20,324 nucleotides of DNA from Leptolyngbya sp. SIO4C1 (GCA_010671975.1 JAAHIA010000034.1:1-20324); one strand, 5' to 3'; shown: positions 1-8,243, counted from the first letter of the stretch. Notes: a model not told the origin generated them from the letters alone. Translations and numbers: made by a program.

Positions 1-51
1 AAACGTTTCTGCCACAGGCTCACCGTCGCGACTGGGATAGCAGATGTTGGC
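1..51. repeat. 51-bp inverted repeat, left arm (partner 365-415)
   Basis: Positions 1-51 are, base for base, the reverse complement of 365-415, which lie inside the following Uma2 gene (about residues 10-26). The match ends at 51/52 on one side and may continue beyond the window edge on the other. The arm carries no ligase coding sequence: reading the ligase frame upstream meets an in-frame TAG at 38-40. This looks like a fold-back junction, either a contig-end or amplification chimera or a real inverted duplication that cut off the ligase gene. Confidence 0.9.
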
Positions 52-271
52 TGTGCGCGCCTTTCAGGCAGTTGATGCGGCCGGACTCTCGCGAGTCGAT
101 TTTTTCTATCTTGAAGACACGGGCGAAGTGCTGATCAACGAGATTAATACGCTGCCCGGCTTTACTGAAACCAGCATGTACCCCATGCTCTGGCAGGCGT
201 CTGGGCTTGAATTTGACGCGCTGGTTGATCGGCTCATTCAGCTGGGGTTGGAGCGCACGACGCAAAGATAG
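44..271 (+). pseudogene. ddl: D-alanine--D-alanine ligase, C-terminal fragment (5' end missing)
   Basis: This is the last ~73 residues of D-Ala-D-Ala ligase, the cytoplasmic ATP-grasp enzyme that makes the dipeptide for peptidoglycan. The fragment contains the family signature ending in INEINTLPGFT, whose E and N ligate the catalytic Mg ions, followed by the usual MYP-LW and LVDRLIQL segments. A complete enzyme is about 350 residues, so roughly four fifths are absent. The ATG at 44 is not a natural start: bases up to about 51 belong to the inverted copy of the neighbouring Uma2 gene, and an in-frame stop lies just upstream. Whether the gene is truly broken in the organism or only at this sequence end cannot be told from the window. 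The family assignment is secure. Confidence 0.85.
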
Positions 272-337
272 GCCCCAGCGCAAGGCCCCCGTCAGGCTCG
301 CTATAGTGATAGAGTCTTCTTCCGGTCTGATATCGCT

Positions 338-1012
338 ATGACTGTGGCCCTCAAGCCGGCTTCGGCCAACATCTGCTATCCCAGTCGCGACGGTGAGCCT
401 GTGGCAGAAACGTTTGTCCACCTCTATGCCATGCTGGTGACGATTGAGGTGCTGAAGCAGTATCTCGATGGGCAGCAGGCCACGGTGCTGGGCAACCAGT
501 TTATGTATTACGCCCAGGGGCTGCCGCGACTGCGCGTTGCCCCAGATGTGATGGTGATTTTCAACGTAGCGCCTGGCGGACGCGATAATTACAAAATCTG
601 GGAAGAAGGTGAAGTGCCTGCTGTCATTTTTGAAATGACCTCAGCCGGAACCCAAGCAGCCGATCAGGTATTTAAGAAAACGCTCTATGCCCAGCTTGGC
701 GTGCAGGAGTACTGGCTCTTTGACCCCAAAGGTGAATGGATCAAGGAGCAGCTCAGAGGATTTCGCCTGCGCGGTGAGGCTTACGAGCCGATTGCAGACG
801 GCTGTAGTCAGCTGCTGCAGCTGCGCCTGGCCGTTGAGGGCCAGCTGATCGGCTTTTACCGTCAAGACAGCGGAGAGCGACTGCTGATTCCCGGAGAATT
901 GGCGCAGGCGCTGAGGCAGGAGGCGCAGGCAAGGCAGCAGGCAGAGGCCAGAGTTACCCAGCTAGAAGAGAAGCTGCGATCGCTTGGGGTTGACCCTGAT
1001 AAATTGGGGTAG
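338..1012 (+). CDS. Uma2 family (DUF820) putative restriction endonuclease
   Basis: A 224-residue Uma2-family protein with a PD-(D/E)XK nuclease fold. These are greatly expanded in cyanobacteria and their biological role is unsettled. Visible motifs: the APD strand with D70, the IFEMTS segment with E99, a lysine pair at 113-114, and the family core LYAQLGVQEYWLFDP at 116-130, so the predicted catalytic D-E-K set is present. The tail (about 187-217) is Q/E/A/R-rich, predicts a coiled coil, and ends in the common Uma2 ending LGVDPDK. The ATG at 338 has no clear Shine-Dalgarno, but the conserved N-terminal region fits this start. It ends 16 bp before the convergent glgA end. Positions 365-415 are duplicated inverted at the window edge. 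Confidence 0.85.
   Translation: MTVALKPASANICYPSRDGEPVAETFVHLYAMLVTIEVLKQYLDGQQATVLGNQFMYYAQGLPRLRVAPDVMVIFNVAPGGRDNYKIWEEGEVPAVIFEMTSAGTQAADQVFKKTLYAQLGVQEYWLFDPKGEWIKEQLRGFRLRGEAYEPIADGCSQLLQLRLAVEGQLIGFYRQDSGERLLIPGELAQALRQEAQARQQAEARVTQLEEKLRSLGVDPDKLG
365..415. repeat. 51-bp inverted repeat, right arm (partner 1-51)
   Basis: This is the native copy of the 51-bp inverted repeat, sitting in frame in the Uma2 gene near its 5' end. It ends with the palindrome AAACGTTT. The 313 bp between the arms contain the D-Ala-D-Ala ligase tail and the Uma2 start. Confidence 0.9.
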
Positions 1013-1028
1013 AGCGCTACAGAAAACG

Positions 1029-2453
1029 CTACGCAATCTCCAAGGTGCCGCCATACTTAACCGGAATCTGCTCCTCAGCGGGCAGCTCTAGAATCTCGCT
1101 GTAGAGCTTGAGATATTCAACCGCTGATTTTTCCCAGCTGAAGTTTTTGGCCATGGCGCGCTTTTGCAGCTCGCGCCAGAAGGGTCGATAGCTATAGCCT
1201 TCCCAGGCGCGCACCATGCAGGTGAACATGTCTAGCGGCTCGTAGCGGTCAAAGCAGTAGCCCGTACCGGTGCCGTGCAGCGGGTCGTGGTGGCTGACCG
1301 TATCAACCAGTCCGCCGGTGCGTCGCACAATTGGAATGCTGCCGTAGCGCATGGCAATCATCTGGCTGATGCCGCAGGGCTCGAACCGCGAGGGCATGAT
1401 AAAAGCATCGGTACCGCTGTAGATGCGATGAGCCAGCGTTTCGCCATACATCAGGTAGGTTGAGGCGCGCCCAGAATGGCGGTTGGCTAGCTCCCACAGC
1501 TGCGTCTCGTAGTGGCGATTGCCCGTGCCCAAGACAATGAACTGTGCATCGGTGTAAGCCAAAAAGCGATCCATTGTCTGCAGAATCAGATCGATGCCTT
1601 TTTGCTCAACCAGCCGACTGACGATGCCAATCAAAAACTTGTCGGGATTGACCTCAACGCCCATCTCTTTTTGCAGCGCGGCTTTGTTCTTAGCGCGCTC
1701 CTCTAGCGTATCGGCGCTGAAATTTTGGGTAATGTGCGGGTCGGTCTCTGGATTGAAGTAGTCTAGGTCGATGCCGTTAACAATCCCTCGCAGCTTACCG
1801 CTGATGAACGAGAGCAGCCCCTCTAGCTTTTCCCCATATTCAGCGGTCTGAATCTGCTGCGCATAGGTGGGCGAAACCGCATTGACCCGATCGGCAAACT
1901 GTAGCGCTGCCGCCATTGTATTGTGTCCCTGCATGTACCAAGGGCACCAGGTAATGCGCTCTAGCTTCCAAGCCCAAGGTCCCTGATAGGCCAGATTGTG
2001 AATGGTAAAAACTGTTGAAATATCGGGCGACTGATGCATCCAAACCGGAATCATGCCCGTATGCCAGTCGTGGCAGTGAATAATTTGCGGCTTCCAATAG
2101 TTCCAGGCAAATTCGGCCGCACCGTTAGAAAAGAAGGTGAAGCGCCAGTCTTCGTCTTCGCCCGAGTAAATTCGATTGGGGTCAAACGCTGGGTGCCCAA
2201 ATAGATAGAGCGGCACGTCTGAATTTGGCAGCCTGGTCTCATAGACTGCAAAGGTGTTGAACATGGCGTATCCCCACCAAACCGGCTCGCTGGGGATATC
2301 AAGCTTGCCCTGCAGCACCCCGTAGTAGGGAATCATGACGCGCACGTCGTGGCCCATAGCGCGTAGAATCTTGGGAAGAGACCCGACAACATCGCCCATG
2401 CCGCCCACCTTTGCAACTGGCGCTGCTTCTGCTGCTACAAATAAGATTCGCAT
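1029..2453 (-). CDS. glgA: Glycogen synthase (ADP-glucose type), GT5 family
   Basis: A 474-residue glycogen synthase that extends alpha-1,4-glucan chains from ADP-glucose in the cytoplasm. The N-terminal MRILFVAAEAAPVAKVGGMG contains the KVGG-type loop that binds the sugar nucleotide. HCHDWHTG lies near residue 126, and the C-terminal catalytic domain has SRFEPCG (the acceptor-side E) and a TGGLVDTV segment. The length is normal. The run of tryptophans around 'GPWAWKLERITWCPWYMQG' matches the cyanobacterial form I associate with GlgA1 rather than GlgA2, from memory. The ATG at 2453 matches the family N-terminus exactly. The 129 bp upstream hold direct and inverted repeats that may be regulatory. 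It converges on the Uma2 gene. Confidence 0.95.
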   Translation of the reverse strand: MRILFVAAEAAPVAKVGGMGDVVGSLPKILRAMGHDVRVMIPYYGVLQGKLDIPSEPVWWGYAMFNTFAVYETRLPNSDVPLYLFGHPAFDPNRIYSGEDEDWRFTFFSNGAAEFAWNYWKPQIIHCHDWHTGMIPVWMHQSPDISTVFTIHNLAYQGPWAWKLERITWCPWYMQGHNTMAAALQFADRVNAVSPTYAQQIQTAEYGEKLEGLLSFISGKLRGIVNGIDLDYFNPETDPHITQNFSADTLEERAKNKAALQKEMGVEVNPDKFLIGIVSRLVEQKGIDLILQTMDRFLAYTDAQFIVLGTGNRHYETQLWELANRHSGRASTYLMYGETLAHRIYSGTDAFIMPSRFEPCGISQMIAMRYGSIPIVRRTGGLVDTVSHHDPLHGTGTGYCFDRYEPLDMFTCMVRAWEGYSYRPFWRELQKRAMAKNFSWEKSAVEYLKLYSEILELPAEEQIPVKYGGTLEIA

Positions 2454-2505
2454 GTTGCCCGGTTCCCAATTCTAAGAAGTGCCTAGGAACAAGTCTAGAT
2501 GGGGA

Positions 2506-2550
2506 CAGCACTTATGCCTAGTACTCTCCACCATCTAGGCAGCGCTTATG
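2506..2550. repeat. Short direct and inverted repeats upstream of glgA
   Basis: Two near-identical 11-mers, CAGCACTTATG (2506-2516) and CAGCGCTTATG (2540-2550), start 34 bp apart, about three helical turns. Between them GCCTAG (2516-2521) and CTAGGC (2535-2540) form an inverted repeat. A related AAGTGC core occurs nearer glgA in inverted orientation, around 2488. The position between glgA and the upstream ribosome-associated gene suits an operator, but no known regulator motif is recognised. Confidence 0.35.
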
Positions 2551-2582
2551 AAAATTGCTAGCTGAGCTGCGATCGCGGCTCT

Positions 2583-3230
2583 CTACTGCCAGCCCTCTGG
2601 CGAGCTGACGCTAACTTCTTCGGCTGCTTCAATTTGCTCATCCGGTTGCTCATCCGGCGCGGCACTGGCACCTGGCTTATTCACAACGCGCACGGTGCTC
2701 GCCTGCAGCCCTTTTTCACCTTCTACGCTCATAAAGTGAACGCCTGTCCCAAACTCAAGTCGCTCAAAGTCGGCGTTAGTCACGCTGTTGCGATGAAAAT
2801 AGACTTCTTGACCGTCGAGCGTTTTCAGAAAGCCATAGTTCTCTTCAGGAAAAAGCTTAGTGACAATAGCCATCATGGCCTGCTGCGGATGCTGCTTCAC
2901 TTCGTTGTGCTGCTTTGCGTTCAGCTCGCTCAGCTGCCGCCGCGCCGCGTCAAAGGCATCGCGAATCACCGCCTCTAGCGGGATGTATTGCACACCGCTG
3001 TCTGGGCTTTTATCTACCGCTAGCTCATGCCCCGGCGGCACTGTGATATCTAGGCGCACGCGGTAGGGAGAGCCGCTACTGGGATGATCGTGCACCTTTT
3101 CAATGGCAATTCGACAGCTATTGATATGGTCACAGACTTGCTCTAACTTACTAACTTTCTCTTGAATCAGGGTCTCTAGCGCGTCTGTTTTTTCAACATC
3201 TCGATAGGAAACCTCAGGAAAAATCTGCAT
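2583..3230 (-). CDS. HPF/RaiA-like ribosome-associated protein fused to a cold-shock domain
   Basis: A 215-residue two-domain protein. Residues 1 to ~112 resemble the HPF/RaiA (sigma-54 modulation) domain, which binds the 30S decoding region and stabilises idle ribosomes. Residues ~120-183 resemble a cold-shock (OB-fold) domain with RNP1-like YGFLK at 132-136 and RNP2-like VYFHR at 143-147. The last ~30 residues are acidic and low-complexity. The C-terminal domain is not the dimerisation domain of long-form HPF/LrtA, so the symbol lrtA should not be transferred. The ATG at 3230 matches the expected N-terminus. It lies 170 bp downstream of hemC on the same strand; a TAAAAT box about 25 bp upstream of the start could be a -10 without a clear -35. 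Ribosome hibernation or RNA binding under stress is inferred from family knowledge. Confidence 0.8.
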   Translation of the reverse strand: MQIFPEVSYRDVEKTDALETLIQEKVSKLEQVCDHINSCRIAIEKVHDHPSSGSPYRVRLDITVPPGHELAVDKSPDSGVQYIPLEAVIRDAFDAARRQLSELNAKQHNEVKQHPQQAMMAIVTKLFPEENYGFLKTLDGQEVYFHRNSVTNADFERLEFGTGVHFMSVEGEKGLQASTVRVVNKPGASAAPDEQPDEQIEAAEEVSVSSPEGWQ

Positions 3231-3400
3231 AGCTGTTTAAGATCGTCTGTATTTTAATGGCTACAGCCAATCATGCAGAAGCTAGCCGGCAAACGCCTCT
3301 ATCAAAGTGCAAAAGCTGCCCGCACGGTCTCTCTATCGAAAGAGCAGTCTCTGCGTCTTTCTGCTCCCCGCCTTACTGAAATTTTGAGCTCGACTCAGCG

Positions 3401-4360
3401 CTAGGTCCGACTGGCGGCCGTAATCTCATCTAAAATCGCCTGAGCGCCGGCTGCTTTGAGCCGCTTGGCTAGCTCAGTTCCCATTTGCTCAGCGCTGTCT
3501 TGAGGGCCGGCGACCTGATCTTTAATCAGAGTTTGGCCGTCTAGGCTAGCAACAATACCAACCAGCGTCAGTGTGTCTCCAGCGATTGTTGTATTCACCC
3601 CAATCGGCACCTGACAGCCACCTTCTAACTCGCGTAAAAAGGCGCGCTCAGCGTAGCAGCGATAGGCGGTTGGCGGGTGCTCTAACACCTTTAAGATGGC
3701 AAGAATATCCTTGTCGCCGCTGCGGCATTCAATCCCTAAAGCGCCCTGTCCGACGGCGTGCAGCGAAATCTCAGCGGACAGCGTTTGGTGAATCCGCTCG
3801 GCCATATCGAGCCGCTGTAGCCCTGCTACCGCTAGGATAATGGCATCGTACTGCCCTTCGTCTAGCTTACGCAGGCGCGTATTTAAGTTGCCGCGAATAT
3901 CTTTGAAGGTGAAGTGCGGGTAGTGATGCCGCAGCTGGGCCAGCCGTCGCAGCGACGAAGTGCCAATGACGGCCCCTTTCGGTAGCGTATCGAGCTGCTT
4001 GTCTCGATGCTTTTCATGAACTACCAGCGCATCTGCTGGGTCTTCGCGCTCGGTAACGCAGCCTAGCATTAGCCCTTCTGGTAGGCGCGTGGGCAGATCT
4101 TTGAGCGAATGTACGGCAAAATCAATGCTGCCATCGAGCATGCCATTTTCGAGCTCTTGGGTGAACAGGCCCTTGTCGCCAATCTTGGAGAGCGAGACAT
4201 CGAGCACCTTATCGCCCTGCGTGTCCATGGTTTCAACTTCAAACGTGACGTCAGGGAACTGCTTCTGCAGCTGCGCCTGTACCCAGTGCGTCTGCACCAG
4301 CGCCAGCTGGCTTTTGCGAGATCCGATGCGGATAGTGCGGGTAGCAACGTTTGACGACAT
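3401..4360 (-). CDS. hemC: Hydroxymethylbilane synthase (porphobilinogen deaminase)
   Basis: A 319-residue enzyme of tetrapyrrole synthesis that polymerises four porphobilinogen units to hydroxymethylbilane, feeding haem and chlorophyll formation. Key residues are visible: IGSRKSQLAL at 12-21, HSLKDLP at 84-90 with the catalytic aspartate D88, the substrate-binding TSSLRR at 134-139, and LEGGCQVPIG, where C249 is the attachment cysteine for the dipyrromethane cofactor. Length is normal and nothing is missing. The ATG at 4360 precedes the standard 'TRTIRIGSRKSQLA' beginning. It is divergent from the TPR gene; the 155-bp gap shows a weak minus-strand pair TTGCGG-17 bp-TTAATC overlapping the 10-bp palindrome ATCTTAAGAT (4401-4410). 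Confidence 0.97.
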   Translation of the reverse strand: MSSNVATRTIRIGSRKSQLALVQTHWVQAQLQKQFPDVTFEVETMDTQGDKVLDVSLSKIGDKGLFTQELENGMLDGSIDFAVHSLKDLPTRLPEGLMLGCVTEREDPADALVVHEKHRDKQLDTLPKGAVIGTSSLRRLAQLRHHYPHFTFKDIRGNLNTRLRKLDEGQYDAIILAVAGLQRLDMAERIHQTLSAEISLHAVGQGALGIECRSGDKDILAILKVLEHPPTAYRCYAERAFLRELEGGCQVPIGVNTTIAGDTLTLVGIVASLDGQTLIKDQVAGPQDSAEQMGTELAKRLKAAGAQAILDEITAASRT

Positions 4361-4429
4361 AGCTTAGGTTGACTGGTGATGGACAAAAGGATTAAGCAAG
4401 ATCTTAAGATTACCGCAAATGGGGTAACT

Positions 4430-4499
4430 CACAGGCGGAAACCCCTGTGTTTTCTAGTTGCTCAAGCGCTAGAGTTGGCTATGATAAGCCGACGGCTTA
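4430..4499 (+). promoter_or_regulatory. Putative promoter of the TPR gene with nearby inverted repeats
   Basis: TTGCTC (4458-4463) and TATGAT (4480-4485), 16 bp apart, form a reasonable sigma-70-type promoter 31 bp upstream of the TPR ATG. The expected start site lies in a small palindrome, TAAGCC-GAC-GGCTTA (4485-4499). Upstream, CACAGG (4430-4435) and CCTGTG (4444-4449) form another inverted repeat. Both could be operators; this is motif reading only. Confidence 0.35.
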
Positions 4500-4515
4500 A
4501 TGTGAAGTTCTGCGA

Positions 4516-5778
4516 ATGAATGTGTACTGGAGTTTACAGAGGCGGCTGAGCTCGCGCCTGAGTCGACCGCTAGCGAGCCTGCTGGGCGTTTTGGCTGCGA
4601 GTCTGTGGCTGTCACTGCCGGTCTGGGCGCAGCGGCTTGATCCGGCCGTGCGAGATAGCTTTTTATCAGACCCGCTGACGGCCTCGCCTCGCGATCCGCT
4701 GCTGCCCGAGCTGAAAGTCGAGCGCCCGCTGAGTCCGCTAGAGCTGTATGCGCTAGAGCAGGAACTTGACGCGCTCAATCAGGAGGCTCAGACGCTGCTG
4801 GCGGCTGGACAGCCGATGGCGGCCTTTGAACAATGGCGACGCGAAGTGCGGCTGCGACGGCTGCTGGGTACTGAAGCAGAGCTGGCAGCAATAGAGCGAA
4901 TTGCGCCGCTAGCCTGGAGCGCCCAGCAGTCAGTCGATTTACAGCTATTGGCGCTGCGGCTGCGGCAGATCTGGCAGCCGCAGCTAGCAGACAAGGTGGT
5001 TTTAGACTTAGACGAGACTCCGACTGCCTCTCCCTTGGGCGATGAGCAGCTGGTGCGGCTAGCCAGCGTTTTTCAAACGCTGCGCGATGGCAACGCGGCG
5101 ATCGCAATCTATCAGCAGCTAGTTGAGCGCGCCGGTCGTCCGACGGTTCGGCTGGCCCGGCTGACTCAGCTAGCCGGCCTGCAGCAGCAGTGGTTTCGCT
5201 TTGCCGCAGCGGCTGAAAACTACCAAACGCTGGCGGCAGCTGCCGACGACGCTGAGCAGCAGATGGAATTTCTTAAGCAGCTGGCCTACAGCGCGCAGCA
5301 GGCTGAGGACTACGCCCAGGCAATCGCTGCTCAAACTCAGCTGCTGCGGCGCTACCGACAGCTGGGACTAGCGGAGCAGGAAGCGCCGGTTGAAATTGCG
5401 ATCGCGCAAAACTATCGCCGGCTCCGTCAGTTTGAGCCGGCGTTAACCTACTATCGGCTGGCCTATCGCACTGCTCAGCAGCTGGCGCAGTTTGGCTACT
5501 CAGCCACCGTGCTCAAAGAGCTGGGCGAGCTGTATGTTGAACGAGGCCAGCTGAATGAGGCCATTACGATGTACAACCTGCTGGTGCGAGTGGAGCAGCA
5601 ATCGTATAACTACTACGGGGTGATGCACGCCTACGATCAGCTCGGTCAGATTTATCGAACCCAGGGCAACGTAGCCAATGCGATCGCTGCGTTTGAGGCC
5701 GGACTTAGGTTTGCCGAACAGCTCGACTACCAGCAGGACTATTTTAGAGAGCAGCTATCGGCGCTGCGTACCGGCTAG
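4516..5778 (+). CDS. Exported TPR-repeat protein
   Basis: A 420-residue protein with a signal peptide: several arginines at 9-17, a hydrophobic core at ~19-33, and a likely cleavage site VWA|Q after residue 38. The mature part is helix-rich and carries several tetratricopeptide repeats, clearest at ~315-410, where helices of the type 'GELYVERGQLNEAITMYN' and 'GQIYRTQGNVANAIAAFE' follow each other. Glutamine and leucine are very frequent. TPRs bind peptides or proteins, so a periplasmic or thylakoid-lumen scaffold is likely; the partner is unknown. The ATG at 4516 gives the complete signal peptide. It ends tail to tail with the next gene, sharing the palindrome CTAG at 5775-5778 as both stop codons. 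Confidence 0.85.
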   Translation: MNVYWSLQRRLSSRLSRPLASLLGVLAASLWLSLPVWAQRLDPAVRDSFLSDPLTASPRDPLLPELKVERPLSPLELYALEQELDALNQEAQTLLAAGQPMAAFEQWRREVRLRRLLGTEAELAAIERIAPLAWSAQQSVDLQLLALRLRQIWQPQLADKVVLDLDETPTASPLGDEQLVRLASVFQTLRDGNAAIAIYQQLVERAGRPTVRLARLTQLAGLQQQWFRFAAAAENYQTLAAAADDAEQQMEFLKQLAYSAQQAEDYAQAIAAQTQLLRRYRQLGLAEQEAPVEIAIAQNYRRLRQFEPALTYYRLAYRTAQQLAQFGYSATVLKELGELYVERGQLNEAITMYNLLVRVEQQSYNYYGVMHAYDQLGQIYRTQGNVANAIAAFEAGLRFAEQLDYQQDYFREQLSALRTG

Positions 5779-6374
5779 GCCTGCTCCGGCTCGTGATGCT
5801 GATGATTGAGATAATCGAGCGCATAGCGGGCCGCTGCTAGGCTGATTCGCGCCTGCTCCATGGGCGACAGCGTTTCCCAATCTGCCTCTCGAACTGACTG
5901 AATGGTGACATCTAAAATTTCTTCTTGGCCTCGCATTGCATAGGCCAGCGGCCGCGCCATTACCTGCAGGTCGGTCGGATCCCAATCGCTGAGTGCGTCT
6001 TGCACGCAGGCAACGATTTGCTCAGCGACCGGCCGGCCGCTGGCAACCAGCTGTTTTGAATTGCGAATAATTTGAGCGACCAGCCCCGGCGCTAGCCGAG
6101 TGCCAAACTTTTGCTGCAGTGCGGTCTGTAGAGAGGGCTTAGCCCACTGCGCTTCGAGCTGCGTCGAGAGGGTTTGCCAGCCAGCGGTCGCTTCAGACGC
6201 TGAAAATTCTAGTTCCTCACCGGCCTCTTCTAGCGCATCGAGGTAAGCTGCCGCAGCTGGATCAGACGGCAGCCAAGGATAGGCCCAGTCGGTATCTAAA
6301 ACGGTTTTGAGTAAATCTTGCTCGGCCTGCGCTTGAGGCGTCAGCGAGTCGCGATGAGACGGATTGTTAGCCAT
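5775..6374 (-). CDS. Conserved-type hypothetical protein, 199 residues
   Basis: I do not recognise the family. The product is acidic, helix-rich, soluble and lacks a signal peptide or membrane segment. Visible features are a W/P-rich stretch 'WAYPWLPSDPAAAAYLDALE' near residues 30-50 and a repeated tryptophan pattern further on. Good codon usage over the whole frame and the shared CTAG stop with the convergent TPR gene support a real gene. An upstream extension to a TTG at 6452 is possible, but the ATG at 6374 starting MANNPSHRDSLTP is preferred because the extension looks non-coding (basic, mixed composition). Confidence 0.7.
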   Translation of the reverse strand: MANNPSHRDSLTPQAQAEQDLLKTVLDTDWAYPWLPSDPAAAAYLDALEEAGEELEFSASEATAGWQTLSTQLEAQWAKPSLQTALQQKFGTRLAPGLVAQIIRNSKQLVASGRPVAEQIVACVQDALSDWDPTDLQVMARPLAYAMRGQEEILDVTIQSVREADWETLSPMEQARISLAAARYALDYLNHQHHEPEQA

Positions 6375-6514
6375 AGTAATTGCCTTTGCATGAGTTCTTT
6401 CGAGCTGTGACAAGGAGTAAATACAGCGTCCTTTCAAAGCGTTCCGCACCAAGGTCTCATTTCCGCCAAAAGTCGTAAGCTGTCTGGCCTATAGCGCTTG
6501 GCTGAGAATGGAAA

Positions 6515-8158
6515 TTAAACTTCGGGCGAACGGGCTTCTACCACAAACTCAAGCAGACGACCTTCAGCACTGCCAAACCGAAGCTGCATGCCCGGTTTGA
6601 GCGGAATTTCTTGGCGATGCACCTGCTGCCAACCATCCGCGCTTAAATAAAACGTGCCATACCTAGAGAAATCACGCAAGAAATAAGTCGTTTCTGGGTA
6701 ATTAGTCGAACCTTGGGCCGTGACGCGGCGATAAAAAATTTCAGCATGTTTGCTGGATACCCAAGGCTCAGAAATGACTAAATCATTATCTGGCAGTCGG
6801 CCAATGCGCATTAGGCCACCGTAGATGGGCCACACTTTCTTAGGCGATTTCACATCTCGCACAGCCGTTAGAGTAGCGCGCGCCCGACCACCAACGCCCG
6901 AGTCACCCGGCAAAATAGTGATGTTGGTGGGCACATCGTAGAGAATTTCGCCATCAAAGTCAGGGTGCATATAGAGCACCGGCAGCGTCCAGGCGGGCTG
7001 ATTAAACTTATAGAGCGTCAGCAGGTGTTGACGAGCAATGGCTACGGCCATATCGACCGGCTTGCGCGCAGCCAGCATTTGGGTAAACACCTGAATAAAG
7101 CTCAGCGCTTCTTGATCGGCAATGGAGTCGCGCATGGCCAAGACAGCCGGCACCCCGTGATGCAGCAGCACCTCCGCCAGGCTGCTGCGCGGAATTGCCT
7201 GCTGCCCCCGGCGGTCGGGCTGAGCTCCCCAGCAGGTATTAAAGACAGCCAGCTTTACCCGGCAGCGCGTCAGCACCTGAGCCAGCTCTGTGCCATTTAA
7301 AGGCACACCCGGCTGCACAAACAGCAGTCCGCCATCAGGGGCCGGCACCCCGTGCCCAGCGTAGAAGAAAACGTTGTAGCGCCCAACCTCAAGCTGCTGA
7401 ATCAGCTCAGCCGGGCTGGGCTGCAGCAGCACGTCCACCTGTCGCGGCACCGGTCGTCCGCCGGTCGGATCGTCGCGCTCTAAAATTTCTTTGAGTAAAT
7501 CTGCCTCTTTTTCTAGCTGCAGGGCGGCATCGGCGCCTATATCATCGTCATCTTGGCCCAGCACCAGCAAAACTTTCAGCGCGTTGTCTAAGCCCCAGTC
7601 GGTCAGCGGATCAACGTCGCTAGTGGTACGGCTAAACAGCACCTGCAGATTCAGCGAGACAGCAGGCCGACCGGCTTGGGACTGCATGATCTCCCAGGGA
7701 AGATTGATTAGCTCCGGGTCGCGCACTTCGAGCCGCAGCTTCAGGTTAGAGTTTTGACCGGCGGCCATGCCAGAGCTGTGATCGAGGCTGCCTTTGACCG
7801 GACCGTCGAACAGCCACTGCCAGAGATTAATGCCGAGATGCTGCATCAGGCGGCTAGTGTAGTTGGTCGGCTGGGCCGTGCCGCCGTCATCTTCGGCAGG
7901 GAGCGCTAACAAATCTTGCGGCACATAGGCTGAGGCATAGGCCGAGGACACATGCGGCACCTCCGGCAGACCGCGCAGGGAAAACATTGACTGCCAGCTA
8001 GACCAAGCCTGGTTGAGCGCATGGTTCCAAATCTGGTCATGGTGGACGTGGCCGCCCGGATAGGGAGATTTCACCACCCAAATCGCATAGTGTTCTGGAT
8101 CGGCAGCTCTAAGCCGATCGAGCGCTAACCATAGACAGAGTGATTCTGACAGAGACAT
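6515..8158 (-). CDS. CHAT-domain (caspase-like) protein with C-terminal FHA domain
   Basis: A 547-residue protein. Residues ~140-400 resemble a CHAT domain, the caspase-HetF-associated clan CD cysteine protease fold: FFYAGHG has the putative catalytic H269 and VFNTCWG the putative C309, followed by the usual SSLAEVLLHHGVPAVLAMR helix-strand region. Residues ~445-540 look like a forkhead-associated (FHA) domain, with RIGR (451-454), the phosphothreonine-contacting SSKHAEI (468-474) and an FSRYGTFY strand. The enzyme would be a protease directed by phosphothreonine binding; substrate unknown. No signal peptide or TM is seen. It lies 85 bp downstream of a PP2C phosphatase on the same strand, likely one transcript, so the phosphatase may erase the mark the FHA domain reads. 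ATG at 8158. Confidence 0.85.
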   Translation of the reverse strand: MSLSESLCLWLALDRLRAADPEHYAIWVVKSPYPGGHVHHDQIWNHALNQAWSSWQSMFSLRGLPEVPHVSSAYASAYVPQDLLALPAEDDGGTAQPTNYTSRLMQHLGINLWQWLFDGPVKGSLDHSSGMAAGQNSNLKLRLEVRDPELINLPWEIMQSQAGRPAVSLNLQVLFSRTTSDVDPLTDWGLDNALKVLLVLGQDDDDIGADAALQLEKEADLLKEILERDDPTGGRPVPRQVDVLLQPSPAELIQQLEVGRYNVFFYAGHGVPAPDGGLLFVQPGVPLNGTELAQVLTRCRVKLAVFNTCWGAQPDRRGQQAIPRSSLAEVLLHHGVPAVLAMRDSIADQEALSFIQVFTQMLAARKPVDMAVAIARQHLLTLYKFNQPAWTLPVLYMHPDFDGEILYDVPTNITILPGDSGVGGRARATLTAVRDVKSPKKVWPIYGGLMRIGRLPDNDLVISEPWVSSKHAEIFYRRVTAQGSTNYPETTYFLRDFSRYGTFYLSADGWQQVHRQEIPLKPGMQLRFGSAEGRLLEFVVEARSPEV

Positions 8159-8243
8159 AGGCTGGATTGGGCTGATATAGCGGATTAGGATGAACGGGCG
8201 GGCTAACCATCGCAGGACTGTGGCTGCTCGCCCGCGCGATTAC

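Noticed and set aside
20..421. Minus-strand 133-codon frame at the left edge
   Set aside because: It is the shadow of the ligase tail and the Uma2 start and passes through both arms of the inverted repeat.
1029..2453. glgA and hemC considered as possible transferred or novel genes
   Set aside because: Both have full length, intact catalytic motifs and codon use like the surroundings; they are ordinary core genes.
3273..3404. Plus-strand 43-codon ORF (starts MQKLAGKRLYQ, rich in K and R) between hemC and the ribosome-associated gene
   Set aside because: No Shine-Dalgarno, antisense to the presumed 5' leader of the downstream gene, and no recognisable domain. It could be a small protein but nothing beyond an open frame supports it.
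4430..4449. CACAGG/CCTGTG hairpin as a terminator
   Set aside because: It lies between two divergent starts, has an 8-nt loop and no following T-tract in either direction.
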